Source: Chloroflexota bacterium (GTDB lineage: Bacteria > Chloroflexota > Anaerolineae > UBA7937 > B3-Chlor). From it: DNA of 40,125 nt. The position numbers and the translations under genes are program-made. The notes under the pieces were generated by a model. That model was given only the letters and a program-made list of their open reading frames with translations, made no database searches and was not told the origin of the DNA. The DNA lies in assembly GCA_030613785.1 (NCBI GenBank), contig JAUWLF010000030.1, positions 1 to 40,125 on the forward strand, given 5' to 3'. Positions 17,245-25,837 of the stretch are shown piece by piece. Positions within the stretch are counted from its first letter, which is position 1. Each line of letters opens with the position of its first letter.

Positions 17245-18622
17245 CGGAGTCGTTCCAAGCTCCTTCCGGGACCCAAGCGGGTTCTGCTTTTTCGAAGATG
17301 GTTCACTCTATCGCCAGGTGAACTTGATCTACAAAGAGAACTACGATCATCTCATTGACTCGGGCCTCTATCGGAACCTTGTAGATTCAGGATTACTGGT
17401 TGCGCACGAGGAGGTTGCCGCTGATTATGCCAGAACCGGCGATGCTTACAAGATACTCAAGCCTGAGATGATACCTTTCATATCTTATCCATATGAGTGG
17501 TGCTTTGGCCAGCTGAAGGACGCGGCTCTGGCTACGCTTGAGACTCAGAAGAGAGCACTTGATTTCGGGATGACGCTAAAAGACAGCAGTGCCTACAACA
17601 TCCAGTTCATGGGAGGGAGACCAGTACTTGTCGACACGCTTTCTTTTGAGGAATATCGCGAAGGGCAGACTTGGGTTGGCTACAGGCAGTTCTGTCAACA
17701 CTTCCTTGCGCCTCTAGCGCTGATGAGTTACAGGGATATTCGGCTGAACCAACTGCTTCGAGTATACTTGGATGGAACCCCCTTGGATTTGGCGAGTTCG
17801 CTTCTTCCCCGTCGCACCTGGTTGCGTTTCCCCTTGCTGTCTCACATCCATCTTCATGCCAGAAGTCAAAAGCACTTCGCTGACAGGACGGTCAATACCA
17901 GAGGGCGTCAAATGAGCAAGCTAGGTTTTGCGGGTCTAATCGACAGCTTGCGGTCCAGCGTCAAGAAACTACACTGGCGACCTAAGGGTACGGAATGGGC
18001 TCAGTATTACGAGAACACGAGTTATTCAAGAGATGCCCTCCAAGAGAAGACACAACTTGTGGCTGAATTCCTGGCCGAGACCAATCCAGACATGGTTTGG
18101 GATCTGGGCGCAAACATGGGCTTGTTCAGCCGTATTGCCAGCGACCAGGGAATACGAACCATCTCGTTCGATGTCGATCCTGCCGCTGTCGAGAGGAACT
18201 ATCTCGAATGCGTTGAAAAGGGTGAAACCAATATCCTGCCCCTCCTGCTCGACTTGACCAACCCCAGTCCCGGTATCGGCTGGGAGAATGATGAAAGAAC
18301 GTCCATCCTAGAACGGGGTCCTGCGGACACGGCCCTTGCGCTGGCGTTGGTTCATCATCTGGCCATCTCCAACAATCTCCCACTGAGAAACATTGCCCGC
18401 TTCTTCAACAGGATCTGCAATTCCCTCATAATCGAATTCGTTCCCAAGAGTGATGCCCAGGTCCAAAGGCTGCTCTCAAGCAGAGAAGACGTTTTCCCCA
18501 ACTACACACAGCAGGCTTTCGAGCACGAGTTGGGACGGCACTTCACAATACGGAAGTCTGCAAGAATCACAGACTCGACGAGAACGCTGTATCTAATGAC
18601 AGGAAGGCACGCTGAGTCTTGA
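17231..18622 (+). CDS. SAM-dependent methyltransferase (NoeA-like)
   Basis: The product has 463 residues. The N-terminal half begins SFRDPSGFCFFEDGSLYRQV and contains KENYDHLIDSGLYRNLVDSG, an arrangement I associate with proteins annotated as NoeA-like methyltransferases. A class I methyltransferase domain follows: motif I is VWDLGANMGLFSR (about 289-301), the acidic end of strand 2 is ISFDVDP, and ALALVHHLAISNNLPL lies near the motif IV region. There is no signal peptide. It probably methylates a sugar or a lipid-linked saccharide; the substrate is not visible. The ATG at 17231 (GGAG 4 bases before it) overlaps the upstream gene by 14 bases; an open frame extends upstream to 17150 but would run through the previous gene. 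Its end overlaps the next start as TTGA. By eye it is more AT-rich than the flanking minus-strand genes. Confidence 0.82.
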   Translation: MLAANGVVPSSFRDPSGFCFFEDGSLYRQVNLIYKENYDHLIDSGLYRNLVDSGLLVAHEEVAADYARTGDAYKILKPEMIPFISYPYEWCFGQLKDAALATLETQKRALDFGMTLKDSSAYNIQFMGGRPVLVDTLSFEEYREGQTWVGYRQFCQHFLAPLALMSYRDIRLNQLLRVYLDGTPLDLASSLLPRRTWLRFPLLSHIHLHARSQKHFADRTVNTRGRQMSKLGFAGLIDSLRSSVKKLHWRPKGTEWAQYYENTSYSRDALQEKTQLVAEFLAETNPDMVWDLGANMGLFSRIASDQGIRTISFDVDPAAVERNYLECVEKGETNILPLLLDLTNPSPGIGWENDERTSILERGPADTALALALVHHLAISNNLPLRNIARFFNRICNSLIIEFVPKSDAQVQRLLSSREDVFPNYTQQAFEHELGRHFTIRKSARITDSTRTLYLMTGRHAES

Positions 18623-20139
18623 GAAGAGCGATAATTGCCCATCCTTTCCTCTTCGCACTCTATCCCATCCTGTTCCTCTACGCCTACAACGTAGACTTCG
18701 CGCAACTGAGGGATACTGTTCTCCCGATGGCAGTTGCCATTGCCTCTGCCGTCGTTCTGTTCTTGTCGCTGAGCATCGTCTTGAAAGACAAGGAGAAGGC
18801 AGGTCTGTTGACCTCCCTTCTTGTGCTGCTTGTTTTCTCCTATGGGCATCTTGCTGATGCGACGGAGGGTTTTCGACTCGCTCTAGGTGCGTTCGTCATT
18901 GACTCGGACGCCGTTCTTTTTCCTCTTTGCGGTATCCTCTTTGCTCTTGCAACCTACTATCTCGTGCGGACGCGCAAGAATATGCGAACCGCCACGAACA
19001 TCCTGAACGTCGTCGCTGTGGCTTTAGTTGCCTTGTCTCTGTTCACCGTCCTGTCGTATGAGCTAAGGAGAAGCGCGTACTCCGGTGGCAGGAGCGCAGG
19101 GGAAATGGAAGACAATCCAGAGGCCCTGGCGGAGGTAGATACGCTTCCCGATATCTACTACATTATCTTGGATGCATACGCGGGCCCAACTGCTCTCGAC
19201 GAGATCTGGGACTATGATAATCACGAATTCACTGACTTCCTGACGCAAAATGGCTTCTATGTCGCCGCTGACAGCCGAAGCAACTATGTGATGACCTTTC
19301 TATCGTTGTCATCATCCTTGAATATGGAATACATCAACTACCTGAGTGACTTGCTGGGGGCGGAGTCCAAGAATCGCCAGTTGCCGTATGAGATGATCCA
19401 GGACAGTGAAGTGGTGCGCTTTCTGAAATCCAGAGGCTACAAGTTCATCCATTTCCAATCTGGCTGGGGGCCAACAGCTCGCAACGACCACGCGGATTGG
19501 GATGTGCAGTGTGGCAGATTCAACGAGTTCACCATGGTGCTACTTCAGACAACTATGCTAAGGCCACTAACGCGAGATCTTGTTTCATCTGACCGCAGGC
19601 AAGTAGTGCTGTGCACTTTCTCCACACTCCCCGAAGTGCAGCACAGGATCGAAGCGCCTCGCTTCGTTTTCGCCCATATCCTTGTTCCCCATCCCCCTTT
19701 CTTGTTTGGTCCAAACGGTGAGCCGCTTGACACTGAACCACAGTTCGTCAGGGGCCCGGAGGCATGGCAACGACATTATCTGGGTCAGCTGGAGTTCGTC
19801 AACAAACAGGTTCAGACCATGGTTGAGACGATATTGTCGGAAGCAGAGATTCCCCCAATCATCATTCTGCAAGCGGATCACGGCTCGAAATCGGTCAACT
19901 GGCATGAATCTAGGATAATGGTTTACAGGGAAAGGACGGGAATACTCAACGCCTACCACTTGCCCCACAACGCTGAAGATCCGCTGTATGACTCAATAAC
20001 GCCTGTGAATACTTTTCGACTGGTCTTCAACCTCTATTTGAATACAAGTCATGATCTGTTGGAGGATAGGACGTACTACTCTACCGCCAAGAATCCCTAC
20101 AAATTCAATGACATAACTGTCAGAGTCACTGGTCACTGA
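18619..20139 (+). CDS. Membrane-anchored sulfatase/AP-superfamily protein (LtaS-like topology)
   Basis: The protein has 506 residues. About five hydrophobic helices occupy residues 8-160. The extracytoplasmic domain begins near residue 170 with DIYYIILDAYAGPTAL (metal-binding Asp), followed by the nucleophile region YVMTFLSLSSSLNMEYINYL, VFAHILVPHPPFLF and IILQADHGSKSVNWHE. These fit the sulfatase / phosphoglycerol transferase branch of the AP superfamily. A role transferring or removing phospho- or sulfo-groups on surface glycan is inferred. The start is TTG at 18619, sharing TTGA with the stop of the methyltransferase gene; GGAAGG lies about 11 bases before it. It is unrelated in layout to the five cytosolic AP-superfamily proteins. 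It converges with the GT-C gene, with 214 bases between them and no clear terminator. Confidence 0.83.
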   Translation: MRRAIIAHPFLFALYPILFLYAYNVDFAQLRDTVLPMAVAIASAVVLFLSLSIVLKDKEKAGLLTSLLVLLVFSYGHLADATEGFRLALGAFVIDSDAVLFPLCGILFALATYYLVRTRKNMRTATNILNVVAVALVALSLFTVLSYELRRSAYSGGRSAGEMEDNPEALAEVDTLPDIYYIILDAYAGPTALDEIWDYDNHEFTDFLTQNGFYVAADSRSNYVMTFLSLSSSLNMEYINYLSDLLGAESKNRQLPYEMIQDSEVVRFLKSRGYKFIHFQSGWGPTARNDHADWDVQCGRFNEFTMVLLQTTMLRPLTRDLVSSDRRQVVLCTFSTLPEVQHRIEAPRFVFAHILVPHPPFLFGPNGEPLDTEPQFVRGPEAWQRHYLGQLEFVNKQVQTMVETILSEAEIPPIIILQADHGSKSVNWHESRIMVYRERTGILNAYHLPHNAEDPLYDSITPVNTFRLVFNLYLNTSHDLLEDRTYYSTAKNPYKFNDITVRVTGH

Positions 20140-20353
20140 TCTCAAACTCCTTCCGGAATTGGTTGATACAGAGCACTAGGGGCCAGGTCCAAGATGACAG
20201 GCCCACGTACCAAGAACAGCTCCTTCTGTCCCCAGGCCCAGACAGCTATCCCCGGCGGCCAGCAGGGGGCATGAAGCGTCACCGATAGAGGCGTGGACCA
20301 CATCCTTGGGCTTCTCGAGGACCCTCGGGCCCCGCCCATCTCTTTCCAAGACT

Positions 20354-22900
20354 TCATGCGCTCACGACTATGGTTTCCAACAGTATTGTGTCGTCAGCGG
20401 CTCTCTGACCGTTCTCTTCCCACACCAGCAGACGCTCTCCTGTTTGCCAGTAGTACACGCCAACCTTGAAGGTGTACTCACCAGGCGGGATGTCGGGAGG
20501 CAGGTGCAACTGGAACTCCTGTTTCACTACTGCTCCCGGTTCCCAGATTGACGTGGAATGGCCATCGTGTTCTAGCAGCGTGTCCTCCTGGACCCAGAGG
20601 CGGCCGTCCGGAGCTGTCAAGTGAACGAAAGCGGTATAGTCTGTGTCCATGGTGGCCAGCCCCTGCCACCACAGGGTTAGGTCCAGTGTGTCGCCAGCGC
20701 TTACGGTTATGGCGTGCAGCTCATAGCCCAGAAAGGCGAGATGAAGGCCCAGGCTTCGAAACAACGGATGCCGGATATCTTCGTCCAAGGGACGGGAAAG
20801 CAGGTCTAGTCTACGCCCTGCCTGCGCATGGTCTGGCGTGATTCTGACCGCTTCCTGGTAAGCTGAAACAGCTTCCTCAACGCTTCCCATGCCCAGGTAG
20901 GTTTCGCCTAGTAGGAAATGCAGATGCGCGTTCCCCTGCTCCATGTCCAAAGCCCGCTGGTAGGCGGCCAGCGCCTGCGCAGGTTCATTCTGGGCACGAT
21001 AGGTGTTGCCCAGTCTCATGTGTGCCCGCCAGTTACTGGGATCGATTCTTAGTACGTCCTCGTAGGCCGCTATCGCCTCTTCCAGACTCCCCACGTGCTC
21101 GTAGGTAAGTCCGAGATCCCAGTAGGGCTCCCAGGTCCAGTATGGGTTAGCGTGGCTGGGATCCAGTTGCAGCGCTCTCTCATAGTCTGCAGCAACCTGG
21201 CTGGCCAGGTCAGCCTGTGATGCCGCTTCTGCAAGCTTCCCCATCTGGAGATAGACCTCCGCCAGAGCCAGGTGCAGGTCGAAGCGGCCCACCGGCCTGG
21301 GTTGAATCAGAGCCAGCGTCTCCAGGACAGAGGCTGTATCCTCCAGCAGATCCCCATGGGGATCCACCAGTCTGACCACGGCAACTCTGGGAAGCTGTAC
21401 GACTTCGACGTCTCCACTGAGTTGCTCCAAGCTGCTCAGATTATCTGTGTGCCACAAGACCCCCCAAGCGCTAGCGCCACTGTCTTCCACTTCCTTCAGC
21501 CTCTCTGCCAGCCCCCGTTGCGCCTGGAAGACGGTTGCGCCCTCGCCGGAAAGCGAGAGATAGTATGTCGCCCCTTTCGATGTCCTGCGGGCGTCGCCGC
21601 CCCCTCCGTACTTCTGGCCATCGGCGATTATGAGATCATTTCCCGACATGTTTTCCAGCAGATAGGCTGTGGCACCGCGCCAATCCTCTTTCTCTGAGAG
21701 ATAGTAATCTCTGATGGCAGGCACGTTGAGGGTGGCAAGAATCAGCACCGTCAACACCTGGGTGACCGCGAGGGACCACTGTCCAGCGCCTCTGATGCGG
21801 TCGAAGGCGCGATTCAAGAGACGGCTGAGAGACATCAGCCCTCGCGCTATGACAAGCAGGTAAAGAGGGAGTGAGAAGATCACATACCTGGGGTGAACCG
21901 GGTGGCTGGGTTCCACAATCGACAGGAATGCGAAAGGCGCTCCTATCCACAGAATGACCAAGGCCTTCTGTTTCCGACCACAGGTAACTAGCCCCCAGAG
22001 GAAGAGACCAAGCCATAGCAGCAGAACTGCGCCGCTGGCGCCGCTGTAGGCGACGAGCACTTCACGCAGGAAGTCCAACGAAAGCTGAAGACTAGCCATC
22101 GACACGCCCAAGGTTGGCGATTCTAGCTGCTTCGGGAACTGCGCCCGCAATGCGGATATCCAGGGCAGATAAGCCATCCCAACCACCAACAGGCTCAGGG
22201 AGAGCATCAGTGCCTGCCTGGCCGGGGAGGAAAGTAGGCCAGACGGATGGGCCTCCGCTGCGTGGTTGCCTCTCCTCCGGTGTGATAACCACTTCTCCGC
22301 TATGACCCAGGCTCCAAAGAGCACCTCGGCAGGCAGGAACAGAAACGCGAAGTAATGGTTGTACAGGCTCAGAGCGGTACAAAGGACAAAACCGATCCAG
22401 AGCCCTTTCTTGTTCCCTTGTAATGCCTTGAGTAGGAAGATGAGGGAGAGTAGGGCTAGGAATACCATCAGGGCATAGTGCCGGGCCTCCTGCGAGTACT
22501 GGATGTGATATGCATTCACCGCCAGCAGGAAGGCGGCGGCAATTCCGACCTCTCTCGTCCACAGTGTCTCCCCCACTTTGTAGGCTAGGAGGATAGAGAG
22601 GGAGCCAAACAGTGCAGAGGCCAACCGTGCCGCGAATTCGTTCTGGCCCCAACAAGCGAAAGAGGCGTGAGTAATGAGTGACAGCAAGGGCGGGTTGCCA
22701 GCTTCTTCCAAATGGAACTGGAGGATCGATCCCACATCCAGCTGGGCCGTAGCGGCGGTGGTTATCTCATCCAGCCACAGGCTGCTGGAGTCGAGGCCGT
22801 AGACGCGCAGTCCCATGCCGAGCATGAAGATGGCGAACAGCAAGCCAGTGAGGATTCCTCGAGACGTGATTGCTTTGCTAGGCACGTCTGGGTTCGTCAT
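20354..22900 (-). CDS. GT-C (GT39-like) membrane glycosyltransferase with TPRs and C-terminal beta-sandwich
   Basis: The protein has 848 residues in three parts. (1) An N-terminal membrane region of about 11 helices carries SSLWLDEITTAATAQ (the Asp-Glu of the first extracytoplasmic loop), AGNPPLLSL and YSQEARHYALM, which are typical of ArnT/PMT-like GT39 enzymes using polyprenyl-phosphate sugars. (2) At about 540-700 there are at least three TPR units (for example YEHVGSLEEAIAAYEDVLRI). (3) The last 145 residues form a beta-sandwich with FLGYEL, LTLWWQGLA, DYTAFVHL and PPGEYTFKVGVYY, a domain common in Chloroflexota membrane glycosyltransferases. I use the ATG at 22900; a TTG at 22921 would add seven residues and has no ribosome site, though GGAGGA is very close to the ATG. 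The 3' end has a decayed copy at 15823. Confidence 0.85.
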   Translation of the reverse strand: MTNPDVPSKAITSRGILTGLLFAIFMLGMGLRVYGLDSSSLWLDEITTAATAQLDVGSILQFHLEEAGNPPLLSLITHASFACWGQNEFAARLASALFGSLSILLAYKVGETLWTREVGIAAAFLLAVNAYHIQYSQEARHYALMVFLALLSLIFLLKALQGNKKGLWIGFVLCTALSLYNHYFAFLFLPAEVLFGAWVIAEKWLSHRRRGNHAAEAHPSGLLSSPARQALMLSLSLLVVGMAYLPWISALRAQFPKQLESPTLGVSMASLQLSLDFLREVLVAYSGASGAVLLLWLGLFLWGLVTCGRKQKALVILWIGAPFAFLSIVEPSHPVHPRYVIFSLPLYLLVIARGLMSLSRLLNRAFDRIRGAGQWSLAVTQVLTVLILATLNVPAIRDYYLSEKEDWRGATAYLLENMSGNDLIIADGQKYGGGGDARRTSKGATYYLSLSGEGATVFQAQRGLAERLKEVEDSGASAWGVLWHTDNLSSLEQLSGDVEVVQLPRVAVVRLVDPHGDLLEDTASVLETLALIQPRPVGRFDLHLALAEVYLQMGKLAEAASQADLASQVAADYERALQLDPSHANPYWTWEPYWDLGLTYEHVGSLEEAIAAYEDVLRIDPSNWRAHMRLGNTYRAQNEPAQALAAYQRALDMEQGNAHLHFLLGETYLGMGSVEEAVSAYQEAVRITPDHAQAGRRLDLLSRPLDEDIRHPLFRSLGLHLAFLGYELHAITVSAGDTLDLTLWWQGLATMDTDYTAFVHLTAPDGRLWVQEDTLLEHDGHSTSIWEPGAVVKQEFQLHLPPDIPPGEYTFKVGVYYWQTGERLLVWEENGQRAADDTILLETIVVSA
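20357..20857. repeat. Direct repeat, copy B (inside the intact GT-C gene)
   Basis: This is the intact partner of the repeat at 15826-16332, in the same orientation, about 4.53 kb away. It encodes the last TPR portion and the C-terminal domain. Recombination between the copies would delete the plus-strand operon between them. Confidence 0.8.
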
Positions 22901-23292
22901 TCCTCCAGATGCGAAGCGCAATAGGGAGTTCGGGGGAAATCATCGGTTTGTGTCGACCGACCAATGGGCAGCCGAAGAGGTGCTTGACGTCCTCTTTGGC
23001 TAGTGTGTGGTGACACCTGTTCCTTCGCGGGCTAGTGAGGACATCATTACTCAACCTCTTCCGACAACCAAGATTCGGAGTCCTGGTCAACGGCCCGATC
23101 CCGGGGCGACCGACAGAGAGGTCAGACTTCCTGGGCTGCGACCTCACAGAGATCGCTTTCTTGCTTCGTGGGGTTGCCTCGAGGATTCCCGGCAAGCGTT
23201 CACAGGGTCTCTCCGAATTGGCAGGACAGTTGGGAAGGAAGGAGATGTTTCGGGCTGTTCGTCGTGGTGGCGGGGATCTGGGATGCTCATGC
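22901..23292. other. Intergenic region, no gene recognised
   Basis: These 392 bases lie between two minus-strand genes. Frames on both strands exist but read as low-complexity, Arg/Pro-rich translations without family features. A short inverted repeat (AAGAGG...CCTCTT near 22975-22997) and a weak promoter-like pair (TTGGTT, 17 bases, AATGAT on the minus strand near 23045-23075) are the only signals. The GT-C gene may therefore have its own weak promoter or be read through from 23293. Confidence 0.35.
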
Positions 23293-24720
23293 CTAGTACG
23301 CCCCACGACGCCTCAACACCACGCCAAGCGTCTTCCACAGGATCTGTAGGTCCAGCAACAACGAGTAGTTTTGGATGTAGAACAGATCGTCCTCAACGTG
23401 TAGATGCATTGGTCGGTCGCTTCGACCCCGTATCTGCCACCAGCCGGTCATTCCTGGTGGAACGGCAAATCTCTTGCGCTGCCAAGGTTCATACCGGTCA
23501 ACCAGAAACGGCAACTCGGGGCGGGGTCCGACCAAGCTCATCTCTCCCTTGATGATGTTGAACAACTGAGGCAGTTCGTCCGTACTGGTGCGGCGCAGAA
23601 CTCGCCCCACGCGCGTGACCCTTGGGTCATCTCTTCCCTTGTGAATGACCTGGCCATCTTCGGTTTCGATCATCACTTCCTCAAGCCGCTCCTCGGCGTT
23701 CGCCACCATGGAACGGAATTTGTATACGTAGAAAGGTCGGCAGTTCTCCCCCACGCGGAGCTGCCTGAAAACCACCGGCCCTTTGGAATCGAGCTTGATT
23801 AGGACGGCCACAATGAGCAGCAGTGGGGAAAGCAGTATCATCAACAGCACGGCGCCGACCAAGTCGAACGTCCGCTTCAGCATTCTGGGAAACCCCTCAA
23901 TGGCTGACGCTCTCAGATTCAGTAAGGGAATGCCCCCCAGATCGTCTACGGCGATGGCGGCGCGAAAGAAGGCTAGATCGAAGAAATCGGGAACCACCTT
24001 GACTACCACAGGTAGCTTCTGTAACTCCACTACAAGATTGGCCAGTTCGCGATGCGCTCCAAGAGGTAAGGCGAATACGACTTCCTGCACTTCCTTCTCT
24101 TCAATGACGTCAGGCGCATCCTGGAGAGGGCCTAGCACCAGAACGCCGTCCAACCTCTTTCCCTGCTTCGTGGGATCGTCATCCAGGAAACCGATCACTT
24201 CCACATCCGTCCACTCTTGTTGCTGAAGATTCGCTGCGACGTTGCGTCCTACCTTACCGGCGCCGGCGATGAGAACTCTCCTCCGCCCACGCCCTGATCT
24301 CCCTGCTAGGCGAAAGATGCCGCGAAGAAGCGCCCGCCAGCCCAGAAGAAGGGCGAGATCGATGCAGAAGAAATAGAGGAATAGCAACCGCGGGACGTCG
24401 CGGTAGGAGAAGTACAACGCACCAGCGAATACCAGAGTGCCGACGAGGACAGCGACGAAGACGGATCGCAACTCATCAGCAAACCTGACGTTCCGTTTGG
24501 GATCGTAGACTGAAAGGAGGAAGAAAACCGATAGCCAGATCGCCAGGACAAGCACATAGACCTGGACATTCAGCCTGACGGCCTGGGGCCACAGCGCGAC
24601 TCCCCAGGGCAGGGCAAGGCGCGCTAGAGAAGCCAGATACAGTGCCCCCGCTGTCAGCACTAGGTCCGAGAGGCACAGGGAGGCGGCAAGACTCACGGCC
24701 CTCCTATCTGTCACGGCCAC
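23293..24720 (-). CDS. Polyprenyl-phosphate sugar-1-phosphate transferase (WbaP/WcaJ-like initiating enzyme)
   Basis: The product has 475 residues, the usual length of exopolysaccharide polyprenyl glycosylphosphotransferases. Four or five N-terminal helices (residues about 5-125) are followed by a CoA-binding-like Rossmann region beginning RRVLIAGAGKVGRNVAANLQ. A membrane-dipping helix then precedes the PF02397-type catalytic domain with GPVVFRQLRVGENCRPF, YKFRSMVANAEER, RTSTDELPQLFNIIKGEM, SLVGPRPELPFLV and PGMTGWWQIRGRS. It transfers a sugar-1-phosphate to undecaprenyl phosphate and starts repeat-unit synthesis. The start is GTG at 24720 or 24714, with GGAGG just upstream; the first overlaps the previous gene by 17 bases. 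It is the only initiating transferase in the window, so the locus may build one main repeat unit. Confidence 0.92.
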   Translation of the reverse strand: MAVTDRRAVSLAASLCLSDLVLTAGALYLASLARLALPWGVALWPQAVRLNVQVYVLVLAIWLSVFFLLSVYDPKRNVRFADELRSVFVAVLVGTLVFAGALYFSYRDVPRLLFLYFFCIDLALLLGWRALLRGIFRLAGRSGRGRRRVLIAGAGKVGRNVAANLQQQEWTDVEVIGFLDDDPTKQGKRLDGVLVLGPLQDAPDVIEEKEVQEVVFALPLGAHRELANLVVELQKLPVVVKVVPDFFDLAFFRAAIAVDDLGGIPLLNLRASAIEGFPRMLKRTFDLVGAVLLMILLSPLLLIVAVLIKLDSKGPVVFRQLRVGENCRPFYVYKFRSMVANAEERLEEVMIETEDGQVIHKGRDDPRVTRVGRVLRRTSTDELPQLFNIIKGEMSLVGPRPELPFLVDRYEPWQRKRFAVPPGMTGWWQIRGRSDRPMHLHVEDDLFYIQNYSLLLDLQILWKTLGVVLRRRGAY

Positions 24721-25837
24721 CTGCCTCCGGTGCTTGATCTCTTGCGGCGACAGCCAGATACAGCCTCTCAGTATCCTCAGCTATCCTGTCCCAGTTGTAG
24801 ACCTGCTGGACCCTGGCTTTTGCCTTCCTGCCGTACTCATTCACCATCTGGGGGTGAGTGATCAGGCTCGCCAGCCTCTCCTTGAGAGAGAGCGGGTTAC
24901 CACTCTCAAAGCTGAAGCCAGCGTTCCCTATGGTCTCCAGGTTCTCTGGGATGTCACTCACCAACACGCAGTTGCCGTATCCCATCGCCCCAAGGAGGGA
25001 GGGAGAAGTTCCTTCCACTTCCGAAGGTTGGACATACAGATAAGCGTTGCTGCACAGGTGCTGGTATCTTTCACCGTAGACGAACCCCAGGAAGCGAATT
25101 CGGGGGTCCTTGGTGGCCTTCAAAGATTCGACATAAGGCCTGTCGTGCGGGTTGTCGCCCACTATGGCCAACTTCAGATCTGTGTCCACCATCTCGAAGG
25201 CTTTGACGAGATGATGAACTCCTTTTTCAGGGACCAGTCGCCCCACAAAAAGCACGTACCCCCGCGGTTCCAGGTCGAACTCGGCGAGAGTGCCCTCGCC
25301 TGCTGTCGTCTGGGGCATGTCGGCACCATAGGCGATGTAGACCGGTTCCTTGTCATACGTCTGTATGTAGTACCTGGCCACTGTTTGGGAATCCACGATG
25401 TATTCATGCGCGAAGCGCACCGCCAAGCCGGCAGATGTACGAAGACAGAAAGCAGCGAAGCGATTCCACTTCTTTCGTTGCCAGTCAAGGGCATCTACAG
25501 AGATGATGATCTTGCGGCGAAGGAGGCGGAGCGGGATAAGGAATATGGAGTTGCCGACGCCGTAAAGGTGGATGATATCGGCTCTATGAGTGACAGCATG
25601 CAACAGCGAGAGGAAACTATGACTCAGAGTATCTAGGTACTTGTTATTGACGGACGGTAGCTTCACGAGGCGCATGCCTTTGTAGGTATCATCCTCGATC
25701 CTGACGTTGTGAGTGCGGCAGTATACCACAATGTCGTAGCCCTTTTGCGCCAGTCGTTCACCGACGCGTTCAACAGCGGTCTCAAAGCCGGAATAACTTG
25801 CTGGGATACCACGAGTCCCAAGTATGGCAATCTTCAC
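24704..25837 (-). CDS. Glycosyltransferase family 4 with DUF1972-type N-terminus
   Basis: The product has 377 residues. It starts KIAILGTRGIPASYSGFETA, the hallmark of rhamnosyltransferase-like DUF1972 proteins, and contains IIHLYGVGNSIFLIPLRLL, YVLFVGRLVPEKGVHHLVKA and CVLVSDIPENLETIGNAGF. In the EX7E position the sequence is EGTSPSLLGAM: the first Glu is present (codon 25015-25013) but the second is Gly (GGG, 24991-24989), one base from Glu. I place the start at the GTG at 25837, which shares GTGA with the stop of the reductase gene and gives the standard family N-terminus; a longer frame from 25891 would add 18 non-family residues. It overlaps the next gene by 17 bases. The donor sugar is unknown; rhamnose is possible given the RmlD-like neighbour. 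Confidence 0.85.
   Translation of the reverse strand: MKIAILGTRGIPASYSGFETAVERVGERLAQKGYDIVVYCRTHNVRIEDDTYKGMRLVKLPSVNNKYLDTLSHSFLSLLHAVTHRADIIHLYGVGNSIFLIPLRLLRRKIIISVDALDWQRKKWNRFAAFCLRTSAGLAVRFAHEYIVDSQTVARYYIQTYDKEPVYIAYGADMPQTTAGEGTLAEFDLEPRGYVLFVGRLVPEKGVHHLVKAFEMVDTDLKLAIVGDNPHDRPYVESLKATKDPRIRFLGFVYGERYQHLCSNAYLYVQPSEVEGTSPSLLGAMGYGNCVLVSDIPENLETIGNAGFSFESGNPLSLKERLASLITHPQMVNEYGRKAKARVQQVYNWDRIAEDTERLYLAVAARDQAPEAGGRDR

Noticed and set aside
20142-20357. A 71-residue minus-strand frame after the GT-C gene
   Set aside because: It has no ribosome site, no recognised family and sits between convergent gene ends; the translation looks protein-like in part but cannot be supported.
22878-23552. 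Overlapping open frames on both strands between the GT-C gene and the initiating transferase
   Set aside because: Translations are Arg/Pro/Ser-rich without family motifs, and one runs into the 3' end of the sugar transferase on the opposite strand.
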